Below the pieces are notes generated by a model. That model worked only from the letters and a program-made list of their open reading frames with translations. It made no database searches and was not told the origin of the DNA. Below are positions 26,381 to 35,036 of a stretch of DNA of 64,000 nucleotides, one piece after another (the first letter of the stretch is position 1; every line of letters begins with the position of its first letter). Both the position numbers and the translations under genes were made by a program. Origin of the DNA: Bradyrhizobium erythrophlei (GTDB lineage: Bacteria > Pseudomonadota > Alphaproteobacteria > Rhizobiales > Xanthobacteraceae); assembly GCA_900129675.1 (NCBI GenBank), contig FSRD01000001.1:2841501-2905500 (forward strand), written 5' to 3'.

Positions 26381-28495
26381 AGCCGCCCCGGTATCTCTCC
26401 TGTCGTCATCATCCCTCAAGAACTTGTGCATGACGGCGCGGAGCCGCATTGGGTCGACAGGCTTGTGCAGCAAAATGTATCGTCTATTCCTGGCGTCACG
26501 TAAGGGTTCAGGTGCCGTATCGCCGCTGATGAGAATAGCTGGAATGGAAGAACCAAACGCCGCATTAATTTGTTCGATTGCTCGGATCCCGGTCTTTCCG
26601 CTCGCAAGATGATAATCCGAGATTATAAGATCGGGGCGTTGTTGACGCTCTGCAAGTCGGATAAGTGCAGCTTCGTCGGATCCGGTGGTAAGGACGGAAT
26701 ATCCCCATTTGCCAAGCAATCCGCCCGTTCCCTCCAGCACAATTGACGCATCGGCAATAACAAGAATTACCTTGCCTTCGACCGAAAAGGCTGCAGGGCG
26801 AGGGGAATCGACGGGCTCGGTGGACGTGACGCATTCATCGGCCATCGGAACCAGGATTGCGAATCGCGAACCTCGGCCCACAGTCGAAGCCAACTCGATT
26901 TGATGGTTGAGAAGTCCGCGAAGCCTGTCGACAATAGCCAGACCGAGCCCCAGGCCGCCGTACCGGTTCCGTTCTGGGGCAGGAAGTTGAAAAAACTCGC
27001 CAAAGATATTCTGCTTCTGATCCTCAGGAATGCCGGGACCGCTATCCCATACTTCGATACGCAACATTTCACCGCGCCGACGACATCCGACGATGATCCC
27101 ACCCCGCAATGTATAGCGCACAGCATTGGATACCAGATTGAGCAGTATGCGTTCGAGCAGCATGGCGTCGCTCCGCACCCAGGCGTCACTTCGCCTAACG
27201 CGTAGACGCAAGCCTTTTTCTCGCGTTGCCTGATCAAACGTCGTCTCAATTTTTTGCAACAGGCGCGCGATCGGGAATTCGGTAATTTTGGGTGTAAGGA
27301 TCCCGGCATCGAGCCTGGAAATATCCAGGAGCGAATTGAACATTTCATCCATTTCCTTGCGGGTTGCATCGATCCGCTCGATCGTCTTTGTCCTTTCCCC
27401 CGGTTTGAGCGGCGTGCGCAGCTGTGCAACGAACAGGCCTAATGCATGCAATGGCTGCCGCAAATCATGGCTGGCCATGGCAAGAAAGCGCGATTTTGCC
27501 GCATTGGCGAGTTCCAGCTCTTGCGTACGCTCTGCGACCTTCCGTTCGAGTCCAACTTGCGCGCGGCGCAGACTTTCCTCCGCTCTCTTGCGCACCTCGA
27601 CGTCGGCGCTCAGTAACAAGCTTGGAACGGTAATACTGATCAAGAACATCAACACCAGCAGGAATGAAACGTTGAGATCCGCGGTCGTGAAGGGGCCGCC
27701 GCCCGTGAGCGTCCCCCAAATCGTGATGCCCGCAAGCACCAGCGCAACCGTTGCGGTGTCACGTGGACCGCGGCGCAGCGCCGCCCACAACATGGGCAGG
27801 ATCGCAAGAAAACCTAGTGGAGTTCGGCTCGGCGTTTGCTCGATCAGGGGGCTGAAAGCAATGAGTCCAACAGCCGCCGCTGTTGCGAGGACGCCGACCG
27901 TCTCCAAAAATTCGTTGCGGTTGAAAGCATGGTAGGGACTTGATGCCCAAAGCACGATAACGGGCGCGATGACCAGCGCGCCGGTCACATCTCCCAGCCA
28001 CCACGTGACCCAGGCGTTCGCGAAATTCGCCCGTTCGATGTACCCGGCGGTTGCCAGGCTGGTCAGTCCAATGCTGGCGCTGATCGGTGTCGCGATCACG
28101 AAGCAAATCAGAGCAAACTTCGCGACAGAATTTGGCCTCGAAAACGTATTACATCCGCTCGACCATCGATTGATCAGGTAAGCGCCAACAACCGCTTCAA
28201 GAGAGTTACCGGTCGCAATCGCAATTGCGGTGGCAACCGAGCCGGCGGTCGTCGCATTGGCGATCGCCGCCGCCGTGAAGATCGCGGGCCAAGTCCGATA
28301 TCCCCACAACAACACCGCCGCCAGCGCGACACCCGTCGGTGGCCAAATTGGCGTTGCACTGGGATGAATAGAGGCGAGAGCAAGGCCGCCTTTTGCCAGC
28401 GCGAAATAGATCACGCCAATTGCAACCAGGCCGCCGGCGTAGCCAATGTCTGGGCGGAAATTGATCTCCGGCGTTGGTGATCGTGGATCGGACAT
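26375..28495 (-). CDS. MASE1-containing hybrid sensor histidine kinase
   Basis: 706 residues. About 20-300: a multi-helix MASE1 membrane sensor (Pro-Ile-Trp-Pro-Pro-Thr-Gly-Val-Ala-Leu-Ala). About 302-335: a coiled coil. HisKA with His343 (Ala-Ser-His-Asp-Leu-Arg-Gln-Pro-Leu-His), HATPase_c with Asn453/Asn457 box, Asp-Ser-Gly-Pro-Gly-Ile-Pro (484-490) and Gly-Leu-Gly-Leu-Gly-Leu-Ala (514-520). A C-terminal receiver domain has phosphoacceptor Asp627. It anchors in the inner membrane and probably senses a small molecule or redox state. The 3' end overlaps that of the response regulator gene. Confidence 0.9.
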   Translation of the reverse strand: MSDPRSPTPEINFRPDIGYAGGLVAIGVIYFALAKGGLALASIHPSATPIWPPTGVALAAVLLWGYRTWPAIFTAAAIANATTAGSVATAIAIATGNSLEAVVGAYLINRWSSGCNTFSRPNSVAKFALICFVIATPISASIGLTSLATAGYIERANFANAWVTWWLGDVTGALVIAPVIVLWASSPYHAFNRNEFLETVGVLATAAAVGLIAFSPLIEQTPSRTPLGFLAILPMLWAALRRGPRDTATVALVLAGITIWGTLTGGGPFTTADLNVSFLLVLMFLISITVPSLLLSADVEVRKRAEESLRRAQVGLERKVAERTQELELANAAKSRFLAMASHDLRQPLHALGLFVAQLRTPLKPGERTKTIERIDATRKEMDEMFNSLLDISRLDAGILTPKITEFPIARLLQKIETTFDQATREKGLRLRVRRSDAWVRSDAMLLERILLNLVSNAVRYTLRGGIIVGCRRRGEMLRIEVWDSGPGIPEDQKQNIFGEFFQLPAPERNRYGGLGLGLAIVDRLRGLLNHQIELASTVGRGSRFAILVPMADECVTSTEPVDSPRPAAFSVEGKVILVIADASIVLEGTGGLLGKWGYSVLTTGSDEAALIRLAERQQRPDLIISDYHLASGKTGIRAIEQINAAFGSSIPAILISGDTAPEPLRDARNRRYILLHKPVDPMRLRAVMHKFLRDDDDRRDTGAAL

Positions 28496-29205
28496 CGTCG
28501 ACGCCCGGACTAGGCAGCTGGATCATCCACCATGACTGACCTTATGATCTCCTTGGTAAAGATCAAGGAGATCGCTCCTTTCCCGTTTACCAGGCGGTAG
28601 ATCGGCACCTCTGCGTCCGACCGGAGCGACAATGCAAAACTCCTCCGCAGGCAAAATCGAGGCTTGTTCGCTCTGGCCCTTCGAGTGGGCGCAGAATGCA
28701 TTCGAGCAAAGGCTGTTCGACTTTCCGCCACAACGCCGCGCAATAGCCCACTTCGAAAGAGCTGACATAGTCGGCAACGATATCTGCGGACTGATGGCGC
28801 GATAGCTCTCGCCGGGCGGGGCTCCGTTGAGCATGAGCGGGCGTCCCCAGAGTCATCTACCGAACGCCAAGCATCATGCGGAGGCTACCCTTCATGCAAA
28901 CTGAGCTCCAGTGCCGCGTGATCTGAGAAGTAGATTCTCCAGCGTTCGCAAGATTTCATGTTTTCGCACAGCCAGGGTCATTTCCGACTTCGGTGCGATC
29001 CTGAACGATGTCCGCTTGACGACCACGAACCGACGTGCCGGAGGTCAAAAACAACTTCCGAAGAGTGCCAGCAGCGACCGCTTGCGCGCCTTTCAGAGCA
29101 AGAACTCGCGCGGAACGCGCGGCGAGATCGCGAAGGTATGTGCATTAATTGAAAAAAGCGATTTCAACAGCGTCGTCCCGGCGTTCGCCGCGACGACGAG
29201 AGAAA
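28496..29205. other. Gene-poor stretch with decayed coding remnants
   Basis: 710 bases. On the minus strand a remnant at 28643-28790 resembles the start of a SAM-dependent methyltransferase. The rest shows several short overlapping frames and no ribosome site. The last part (29160-29200) carries GTCGTCCCGGCGTTCGCCGCGACGACG, a short inverted repeat just beyond the GGDEF/EAL stop. Confidence 0.5.
28643..28790 (-). pseudogene. Possible N-terminal remnant of a SAM-dependent methyltransferase
   Basis: The minus frame reads Trp-Arg-Lys-Val-Glu-Gln-Pro-Leu-Leu-Glu-Cys-Ile-Leu-Arg-Pro-Leu and then Ser-Leu-Asp-Phe-Ala-Cys-Gly, which looks like the approach to methyltransferase motif I (Leu-Asp-x-Ala-Cys-Gly-Thr-Gly). 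After Gly the frame loses similarity and stops within 20 codons. Short and uncertain. Confidence 0.3.
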
Positions 29206-32082
29206 CTAACTCGCCGCCTCAAGCCGCTCTTCGGTCAAGAGCCGCATCGCGGCATCGGCGTCCATCGGCTCGCCGAAGGCAAAACCTTGCGCGTATTCGC
29301 AGCCCAGTTGATAGAGCTCCACCGCATCGGAGTCGGTCTCCGCGCCTTCGGCGACCACGTCCATGCCGAGGTCGTGCGCCAGCGCGATGATCGATTTCAG
29401 GATCACCGGTCGGGTGCCGCGGCTGGTGGTGCGCACGAAGGACTGGTCGATCTTGATGGTGTCGAACGGAAAACGCTGCAGATAGGCCAGCGACGAATGG
29501 CCGGTGCCGAAATCGTCCAGCGACAATCCGGTGCCGAGTTCGCGGATCCGCGTCAACATCTGCGCCGCGTGCTCGGGGTTCTCCATGACAAGCGATTCCG
29601 TCAATTCCAGCTTCAGCGTGCCGCGCGCCACCGAGGAGCGCGACAGCACGGTGCGGATATCGTGGATCAGATCGTGGCGCAGCAATTGCCGCGAGGAGAC
29701 GTTGACGCTGGCGAAGATCGGCTCGCGCGAGCGCATCGCGCGCTGCCAGATCGCGAGCTGTTTGGCGGTCTGGTCCATCACGAACATGCCGAGATCGACG
29801 ATCAGGCCGATCTCCTCGGCGATCGAGATGAATTCGGACGGCGACATCCGCCCGAGCTTGGGGTGATCCCAGCGCGCCAGCGCCTCGAAGCCGGCGATCG
29901 AGCGATCCTCCAGCCGCACGATCGGCTGGTAAAGAATCGTGATTTCCTGGCGCTCGATGGCGCGGCGGAGTTCCGATTCCAGCGTCAGCCGGTCGGTTTT
30001 GCGCGCGCGCATCGCCGGCTTGTAAACATCGATGCGGTCGCCGCCGATGCGCTTGGAATGATACATCGCCAGTTCGGCGTCCTTGATGATCTCGTCGGAC
30101 AGCTGGGTCTGCGGATCGGACAATGCGAGCCCGATCGAGGCGGTCAGGAAAATCTCGCGGTCGTTGAAGGCGATCGGCGCGCGGATGGTCTTGCGGATGG
30201 TTTCGGCGAAGGCGGTGATGCGCGCCGGATCCTGTTCCGACATCAGGATCAGGCCGAACTGGTCGCCGGCGAGACGGGCCAGCGTATCCTGCGGTTTCAG
30301 GATCCGGGTCAGCCGCCGCGCCAGCGTCAGCAAGATCGAGTCGCCGACCGCGATGCCGACGGAATCATTGACCTGCTTGAAGCGGTCGAGGTCGATCACC
30401 ATCAGCGTCGGCCGCAGGTTCGGCATGGTCTTGGCGAAATTGGCGACGGCGCCCAAGCGATCGATGAACAATTTGCGGTTCGGCAGGCCGGTGAGGTTGT
30501 CATGCACGCTATCGTGCAGCATGCGCTCTTCGGCGTTCTTGGCCTCGGTGACGTCGGTCAGCGTTCCGACCACACGCGACACCTCGCCGTCGGAGCCGAC
30601 CACCGGGCGCGCTTTGAGCGCAAACCACATGAAGTGGCCGTCGGGGGTGCGCAAGCGGAAATCCTGCACCAGGCGGCCGCGGCGCTGGTCGAGCACGCTG
30701 TCGAGCGCGGCGCGGAAGCGGTCCTGGTCCAGCGGATGCAGCACCTCGAGCCATTTCGCCGCCGGGCCTTCCAGCGTGCCGCGCTTGAGGCCGAGCAGGC
30801 TTTCGGTCTCGGGGCTGGTGAACACCTTGTCGGCGGAGACGTCCCAGTCCCAGATCAGGTCACCCGAGCCGGTCAGCGCCAGCGCGCGGCGCTCGACGTC
30901 GGAAACCACCCCGGTGGTGGCGCCGCCGCCCGCGAAGGCGTGCTGCATCACGGTAAATCCGATCAGCATCACGATCAGCACCAGGCCGCCGAGCAGTGCC
31001 GGGCCGACGATGTCGTTGGTAACCGAGCCTGCCACCGCCATGCCGGCCGCGACCACCCAGACCACCAAAAGGAACCAGGTCGGGATCAGCAGCACCGCGC
31101 GGTCGAAACCGTGGGTCGAGAGATAGACGATCAATGCGAAGCCGGCGAAGGCGATCAGCACCAGCGACATCCGCGCGATGCCGGAGGCGACCGCCGGATC
31201 GAACAGTGCCAGCGCCACCAAGGAACCCAGGAAGGTCAGCCAGCCGACGGTGATGTGGGAATAGCGCACATGCCAGCGGCTCAGGTTGAGATAGGCAAAC
31301 AAAAACACCAGCAGCGTCGCCGCCAGGATCGCTTCACCCGCCGCGCGCCAGACCCGCTCGGCGTTGTTCGACATGTCGAGCACCTTGCCCCAGAAGCCGA
31401 AATCCACGCCGATATAGACCAGCACCGCCCACGCCAGCGCGGCCGCGGCCGGGAACATGATGCTGCCCTTGACCACGAACAGAATGGTGAGCACGAGGGC
31501 CAAGAGTCCGGAGATTCCGATCACGATGCCCTGATAGAGCGTGAACGAATTGACCTTGTCCTTGTAGGCATCGGGTTCCCACAGATAGAGCTGCGGCAGC
31601 TTATCGGTGCGCAGTTCCGCGACGAATGTGACGACGGCGCCGGGATCGAGCGTGATGCGGAAGATGTCGGCGGTCGCGCTCTCCTGACGCTCGGGACGAT
31701 CGCCGACCGACGGCGTGATGGTGGCGATGCGCGATAATCCGAGGTCGGGCCACAGCAGCCCCGACGACACGATGCGATAATGCGGCGCTACGATCAGGCG
31801 GTCGAGCTGGTCGTCGGTGTTGTTGGCGAGCGCGAACACCACCCAGTTCTGTCCGCCCTCGCGCGCGCGGACTTCGATGCGGCGGACGATGCCGTCGGTG
31901 CCGGGCGCGGTGGAAACCTGGATACGGTCGGTATCGCTGCGCTGATGATCGAGCACCGCGGTGAGATCGATCGCAGGCGCGTCGCTGCGGACGCTGACCG
32001 CGTCGATGGCGCGCGCTGGCGGCGCGGCGGCAAAAATCATGAAGCCCAGCGCGAGCGGCGCAAGGCACCTGATCAGACGCAA
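29206..32082 (-). CDS. Membrane GGDEF/EAL protein with PAS domain and degenerate GGDEF
   Basis: 958 residues. Signal peptide 1-25; a periplasmic region about 26-178 (7TMR-DISM-like); seven or eight membrane helices about 180-385; a PAS domain about 395-515; GGDEF about 516-690; EAL about 695-950. The GGDEF site reads Ala-Gly-Asp-Gln-Phe (605-609), which should not make cyclic-di-GMP. The EAL site is intact: Glu733-Ala-Leu, Leu-Thr-Glu-Ser, Asp-Asp-Phe-Gly-Thr-Gly, Lys-Ile-Asp, and Ala-Glu-Gly-Ala-Glu-Thr. It is therefore probably a phosphodiesterase, with the GGDEF half possibly a GTP sensor. It stands alone on the minus strand. Confidence 0.9.
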   Translation of the reverse strand: MRLIRCLAPLALGFMIFAAAPPARAIDAVSVRSDAPAIDLTAVLDHQRSDTDRIQVSTAPGTDGIVRRIEVRAREGGQNWVVFALANNTDDQLDRLIVAPHYRIVSSGLLWPDLGLSRIATITPSVGDRPERQESATADIFRITLDPGAVVTFVAELRTDKLPQLYLWEPDAYKDKVNSFTLYQGIVIGISGLLALVLTILFVVKGSIMFPAAAALAWAVLVYIGVDFGFWGKVLDMSNNAERVWRAAGEAILAATLLVFLFAYLNLSRWHVRYSHITVGWLTFLGSLVALALFDPAVASGIARMSLVLIAFAGFALIVYLSTHGFDRAVLLIPTWFLLVVWVVAAGMAVAGSVTNDIVGPALLGGLVLIVMLIGFTVMQHAFAGGGATTGVVSDVERRALALTGSGDLIWDWDVSADKVFTSPETESLLGLKRGTLEGPAAKWLEVLHPLDQDRFRAALDSVLDQRRGRLVQDFRLRTPDGHFMWFALKARPVVGSDGEVSRVVGTLTDVTEAKNAEERMLHDSVHDNLTGLPNRKLFIDRLGAVANFAKTMPNLRPTLMVIDLDRFKQVNDSVGIAVGDSILLTLARRLTRILKPQDTLARLAGDQFGLILMSEQDPARITAFAETIRKTIRAPIAFNDREIFLTASIGLALSDPQTQLSDEIIKDAELAMYHSKRIGGDRIDVYKPAMRARKTDRLTLESELRRAIERQEITILYQPIVRLEDRSIAGFEALARWDHPKLGRMSPSEFISIAEEIGLIVDLGMFVMDQTAKQLAIWQRAMRSREPIFASVNVSSRQLLRHDLIHDIRTVLSRSSVARGTLKLELTESLVMENPEHAAQMLTRIRELGTGLSLDDFGTGHSSLAYLQRFPFDTIKIDQSFVRTTSRGTRPVILKSIIALAHDLGMDVVAEGAETDSDAVELYQLGCEYAQGFAFGEPMDADAAMRLLTEERLEAAS

Positions 32083-32201
32083 TGTCAGTACTCCGCGATC
32101 AACATCATTCCGGGCGCAGCGAATGGCCCTTCGGTGCCGCGATAAATGACATGAAAGCGAAGGAAATCAAAGGGTTTCCGCCTCCGCTTCGCTCGTGATC
32201 G

Positions 32202-33200
32202 TTAAACCGCCAACACAATTTTGCCAATATGTTCACTGGTCTCTATCCGCCGGTGCGCGTCGGCGGCCTTTTCCAGCGGGAATGTGCTGTCCATCAGGGG
32301 CTTTACCCGCCCATCGCGGAGTAGCGGCATCACCTTGGCCTCGATGGCGGCGACCATCGCGGCCTTGTCCGCATTACTACGGGGGCGCAGCGTCGAGCCG
32401 GTGTGGGTCAGGCGCTTCACCATCAGTTTGGCAATGTTGACGGTCACCTTGGGGCCGTTGAGCGTTGCGATCTGGACGATACGGCCGTCGATCGCGGCGG
32501 CATCATAGTTGCGATCGACGTAGTCGCCGGCGACCATATCGAGAATGAGGTTGGCGCCCGCATTATTGGTCTCCGCCTTGACCACGGCGACGAAATCCTC
32601 GGTCTTGTAGTTGATGGCGCGGTCGGCGCCGAGCTTGAGGCAGGCGTCGGCCTTGTCCTGCGATCCGACAGTAACGATCACCTTGGAACCGAAGGCCTTG
32701 GCCAACTGGATCGCCATGGTGCCGATGCCGGACGAGCCGCCATGGATCAACAGCGTCTCGCCCGGCTTCAGGGCGCCGCGCTCGAACACATTGTGCCAGA
32801 CCGTCATCAGCGTTTCCGGAACCGCGCCGGCTTCCTGCATCGACAGGGCCGGCGGCACCGCCATCGCCTGCCCATCCTGCGCGATGCAATATTGGGCGTA
32901 GCCGCCACCGGCCACCAGCGACATCACCTTGTCGCCAAGCTTGTGCCTGACGGCGCCCGCGCCGAGCGCGACCACTTCGCCGGCGATTTCAAGGCCGGGC
33001 AGATCGCTGGCGCCGGGCGGCGGCGGGTAGGCGCCGGAGCGCTGCGCGACGTCGGGACGGTTGACGCCCGCGGCCAACACCTTGACCAGGATTTCGCCGG
33101 GACCGGGCACCGGGACGCTGCGGGTTTCCGGCAACAGCACCTCGGGGCCGCCGGGCTTGCTGATGCCGATGACGGTCATTTGCGCGGGCAGCTTTTCCAT
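32202..33200 (-). CDS. NAD(P)H-quinone oxidoreductase (MDR family, PIG3-like)
   Basis: 332 residues from ATG 33200, with AAGGA six bases upstream; the frame is open to 33347. A GroES-like N-terminal domain is followed by a Rossmann domain with His-Gly-Gly-Ser-Ser-Gly-Ile-Gly-Thr-Met-Ala. No zinc-ligand cysteines are present, as in the quinone oxidoreductase branch. The start Met-Thr-Val-Ile-Gly-Ile-Ser-Lys-Pro-Gly-Gly-Pro-Glu-Val-Leu is typical of this group. It transfers a hydride from NADPH to quinones or similar acceptors in the cytoplasm. Divergent from the DUF1192 gene. Confidence 0.88.
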   Translation of the reverse strand: MEKLPAQMTVIGISKPGGPEVLLPETRSVPVPGPGEILVKVLAAGVNRPDVAQRSGAYPPPPGASDLPGLEIAGEVVALGAGAVRHKLGDKVMSLVAGGGYAQYCIAQDGQAMAVPPALSMQEAGAVPETLMTVWHNVFERGALKPGETLLIHGGSSGIGTMAIQLAKAFGSKVIVTVGSQDKADACLKLGADRAINYKTEDFVAVVKAETNNAGANLILDMVAGDYVDRNYDAAAIDGRIVQIATLNGPKVTVNIAKLMVKRLTHTGSTLRPRSNADKAAMVAAIEAKVMPLLRDGRVKPLMDSTFPLEKAADAHRRIETSEHIGKIVLAV

Positions 33201-33306
33201 GATTTGTCCTTGCGAAATGCGGGAGATTTTGAAAGCGGCCCCTGCATTAGCCAGCCGCGTTGCGGCTGGCAACCGCCCCGGGGATCGCCGAGCAGGGAGC
33301 AAGCCC

Positions 33307-33498
33307 ATGGCCATCGAGGACGACGACAAGCCGAGGAAGAAGGTCACTCACGAGATCGGACAGGACCTGTCGCTATTGTCGGTCGAGGAACTGACCGAGC
33401 GCATCGCGTTGATGAATGCGGAAATCGAACGGCTGCAACAGGCAGCATCAAGGAAGCGCGCGTCGAAGGATGCGGCGAACAGTTTTTTCAAGTCGTAG
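33307..33498 (+). CDS. DUF1192 family protein
   Basis: 63 residues. Asp-Asp-Asp-Lys-Pro-Arg-Lys-Lys near the start and the helical Leu-Ser-Val-Glu-Glu-Leu-Thr-Glu-Arg-Ile-Ala-Leu-Met-Asn-Ala-Glu-Ile match the alphaproteobacterial DUF1192 proteins, small coiled-coil cytoplasmic proteins of unknown role. AGGGAGC precedes ATG 33307. In related genomes it lies near rcdA, as here. Confidence 0.8.
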   Translation: MAIEDDDKPRKKVTHEIGQDLSLLSVEELTERIALMNAEIERLQQAASRKRASKDAANSFFKS

Positions 33499-33509
33499 AG
33501 AATTCGATC

Positions 33510-33558
33510 TCGCCACGCGTCGTCCCGGCCTTCGCGAGGCCTGGGACGACGCGCGAGG
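33510..33558. repeat. Long inverted repeat after DUF1192
   Basis: CGCGTCGTCCCGGCC and GGCCTGGGACGACGCGCG are inverted copies around TTCGCGA. It can form a 15-base stem. It probably ends the DUF1192 transcript, though there is no T-run. Confidence 0.7.
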
Positions 33559-33616
33559 TTGTCCCAAACTAGGCCAATGGCCGACATGGCAAACGAAGCC
33601 TAAAGAAAATCGCTCA

Positions 33617-33645
33617 TTTACGATCGGTTAAGCTTTCTCGATTAT
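33617..33645 (+). promoter_or_regulatory. Candidate sigma-70 promoter for the small RNA
   Basis: TTTACG (33617-33622) and GATTAT (33640-33645) are separated by 17 bases, four of six matches each to TTGACA and TATAAT. This would start transcription near 33652, about 98 bases before the terminator. Confidence 0.35.
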
Positions 33646-33649
33646 GACT

Positions 33650-33749
33650 TGGATCGTCCTCGTTTGGACACCGAGTGGCTCCTGTCCACTCTGTTTGACG
33701 CCTCCCTGTTATCAACTTCAAAAGCCGCCGGAAACGGCGGCTCTTTTTT
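33650..33749 (+). ncRNA. Candidate trans-acting small RNA with anti-Shine-Dalgarno motifs
   Basis: Between DUF1192 and rcdA lies a region with the layout of a rhizobial small RNA. A hairpin GAGTGG-CTCCTGT-CCACTC (33673-33691) exposes CUCCU in its loop. A single-stranded CCTCCC (33701-33706) follows. A strong terminator hairpin with a T-run ends it at 33749. This resembles the alpha-r14/'cuckoo' class, which pair with ribosome sites of many mRNAs. A possible promoter lies 17+ bases upstream. A short frame (ATG 33644) crosses the terminator and is not thought to be a gene. The 5' end is approximate. Confidence 0.5.
33723..33749 (+). terminator. Rho-independent terminator
   Basis: A perfect eight-base stem AGCCGCCG-GAAA-CGGCGGCT with a stable GNRA-type loop is followed by CTTTTTT. 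It lies 164 bases before rcdA, so it ends a transcript that starts upstream rather than rcdA itself. Confidence 0.9.
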
Positions 33750-33912
33750 GGCGCGGTTTTAGGATTCTGCCTTTCGCCTGTCCCGTCACCGCGCTGGAAA
33801 CCATAAATCCGGTTGCGGCTGGACTCTCGCCCGCACAAGCGCAATGATTTGTTCATCATAAGCCGGCGGCTTTTCAAGCCGGCAGCGTAGCAGTGGCGTG
33901 AGGGCGTTAACC

Positions 33913-34425
33913 ATGGCGGACCGTTTGCAAAGCGAATCCGCGCTCGTACAGTTTAGCGAGCGGCTGACTAATTCGGCGGCATTCGGAACCTTGTTCCGGG
34001 AAGGCATGGATCTGGTCGAGCAGACCGCTGCCTATCTCGATGGCGACGGCCGCACCGAAGCCAAGGCGCTCGAACGTTCCGTCAGTCTCACTTATGCGAC
34101 CGAAAGCATGCGGCTGACCACGCGGCTGATGCAGCTTGCATCATGGTTGTTGCTGCATCGCGCGGTGAAGGAAGGCGAGATGACGCTGAGCCAGGCCAAC
34201 CGCGAAAAGACCAAGGTCAAGCTCTCGGCCGCCGATCCCGGCCCCGAGGACATGATCGCAAAACTGCCGCAGCAATTGCAGGAGCTGATTTCGCGTTCGA
34301 TGAACCTGCAATCGAGGGTGCGCCGGCTCGATGTCACGATCCATGCGCCGGCGACCGAACGGGCGCCGATCGGCAATCCGCTGGTGCCGCAGCTCAACCG
34401 GCTGAAGGCGGCGTTCGAGCAGTAA
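33913..34425 (+). CDS. rcdA: RcdA/DUF1465 family protein (CtrA degradation adaptor)
   Basis: 170 residues. The pattern Phe-Arg-Glu-Gly-Met-Asp-Leu-Val-Glu-Gln-Thr-Ala-Ala-Tyr-Leu-Asp-Gly, then Tyr-Ala-Thr-Glu-Ser-Met-Arg-Leu-Thr-Thr-Arg-Leu-Met-Gln and Ala-Ser-Trp-Leu-Leu-Leu, is that of DUF1465. In Caulobacter the family member RcdA is an adaptor that, with CpdR and PopA, brings the cell-cycle regulator CtrA to the ClpXP protease. ATG 33913 is chosen over a GTG five codons upstream. It appears to be a single-gene transcript. Function here is inferred from the family. Confidence 0.85.
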   Translation: MADRLQSESALVQFSERLTNSAAFGTLFREGMDLVEQTAAYLDGDGRTEAKALERSVSLTYATESMRLTTRLMQLASWLLLHRAVKEGEMTLSQANREKTKVKLSAADPGPEDMIAKLPQQLQELISRSMNLQSRVRRLDVTIHAPATERAPIGNPLVPQLNRLKAAFEQ

Positions 34426-34436
34426 TTCTATTTTTC

Positions 34437-34557
34437 GTCATTGCGAGGAGCGACGCGGACGAAGCAATCCATTCTTTCTTTGCGCGGTGAGATGGATTGC
34501 TTCGCGGAGTTTATCATCGGGCGCGCATTTCGCGCGACCCGTTGGCTCGCAATGACG
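34437..34557. repeat. Intergenic repeat, 'CATTGCGAGGAGC' family
   Basis: GTCATTGCGAGGAGCGACGCGG...GAAGCAATCCATTC to GTTGGCTCGCAATGACGG; nearly identical in design to 16162-16280. It lies between convergent rcdA and rpmE. Confidence 0.85.
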
Positions 34558-34566
34558 GCCAAAAGC

Positions 34567-34594
34567 AAAAAACGCCCCTGAACAGGGGCGTTTT
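34567..34594 (-). terminator. Rho-independent terminator of rpmE
   Basis: CGCCCCTG and CAGGGGCG pair around two bases; on the minus strand the stem is followed by TTTTTT. It begins 36 bases beyond the rpmE stop. Confidence 0.88.
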
Positions 34595-34629
34595 GCATTT
34601 CTGGGCCGAAATGACTAGGTTCGAAACCT

Positions 34630-34857
34630 TCAGTCCTTCTTGAGGAAGCCCGAAAACTTCTTCTGGAACCGGGACACGCGGCCGCCGCGATCGAGCATCT
34701 GCTGGGTGCCGCCGGTCCAGGCCGGGTGCGACTTGGAGTCGATGTCGAGGTTCAGCTTGTCGCCTTCCTTGCCCCAAGTGGAGCGGGTCAGGTACTCCGT
34801 ACCGTCGGTCATTACGACCGTAATCGTATGATAATTCGGGTGAATTTCGGCTTTCAT
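34630..34857 (-). CDS. rpmE: 50S ribosomal protein L31 (cysteine-free form)
   Basis: 75 residues. The start [10 protein letters not shown] and the C-terminal half with His-Pro-Ala-Trp-Thr-Gly and Arg-Phe-Gln-Lys-Lys-Phe are typical of L31. There are no cysteines, so the zinc ribbon of the C+ form is missing; this is the zinc-independent kind usual in Rhizobiales. AAGGA precedes the ATG and a terminator follows. It is a component of the large ribosomal subunit. Confidence 0.95.
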   Translation of the reverse strand: MKAEIHPNYHTITVVMTDGTEYLTRSTWGKEGDKLNLDIDSKSHPAWTGGTQQMLDRGGRVSRFQKKFSGFLKKD

Positions 34858-35036
34858 GGCATATCCTTCGGCGCGCCGGCGCCCGTCTCAAAGTGTCAAA
34901 GGGTACGGATTTGGCCGGGTCTATAACGCAGCCGGGCGGTTAAAACAAGCTACGTATCCTGCCTGATTGGGAACCTCCCGGATTTGCCTAAGGGGGCGGC
35001 GAAGCCTATCTGGGGGCTTCAAACGGGTCGGATGAC

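Noticed and set aside
29149..31737. Very long open frame (over 860 codons) antisense to the GGDEF/EAL gene
   Set aside because: Its product is low-complexity, rich in Arg, Gln, His and Asp, with no domain; it is a mirror of the GC-rich codon pattern of the true gene on the other strand.
33644..33847. Short frame starting ATG 33644 across the terminator
   Set aside because: It runs through a strong terminator hairpin and has no ribosome site; the small-RNA reading explains the region better.
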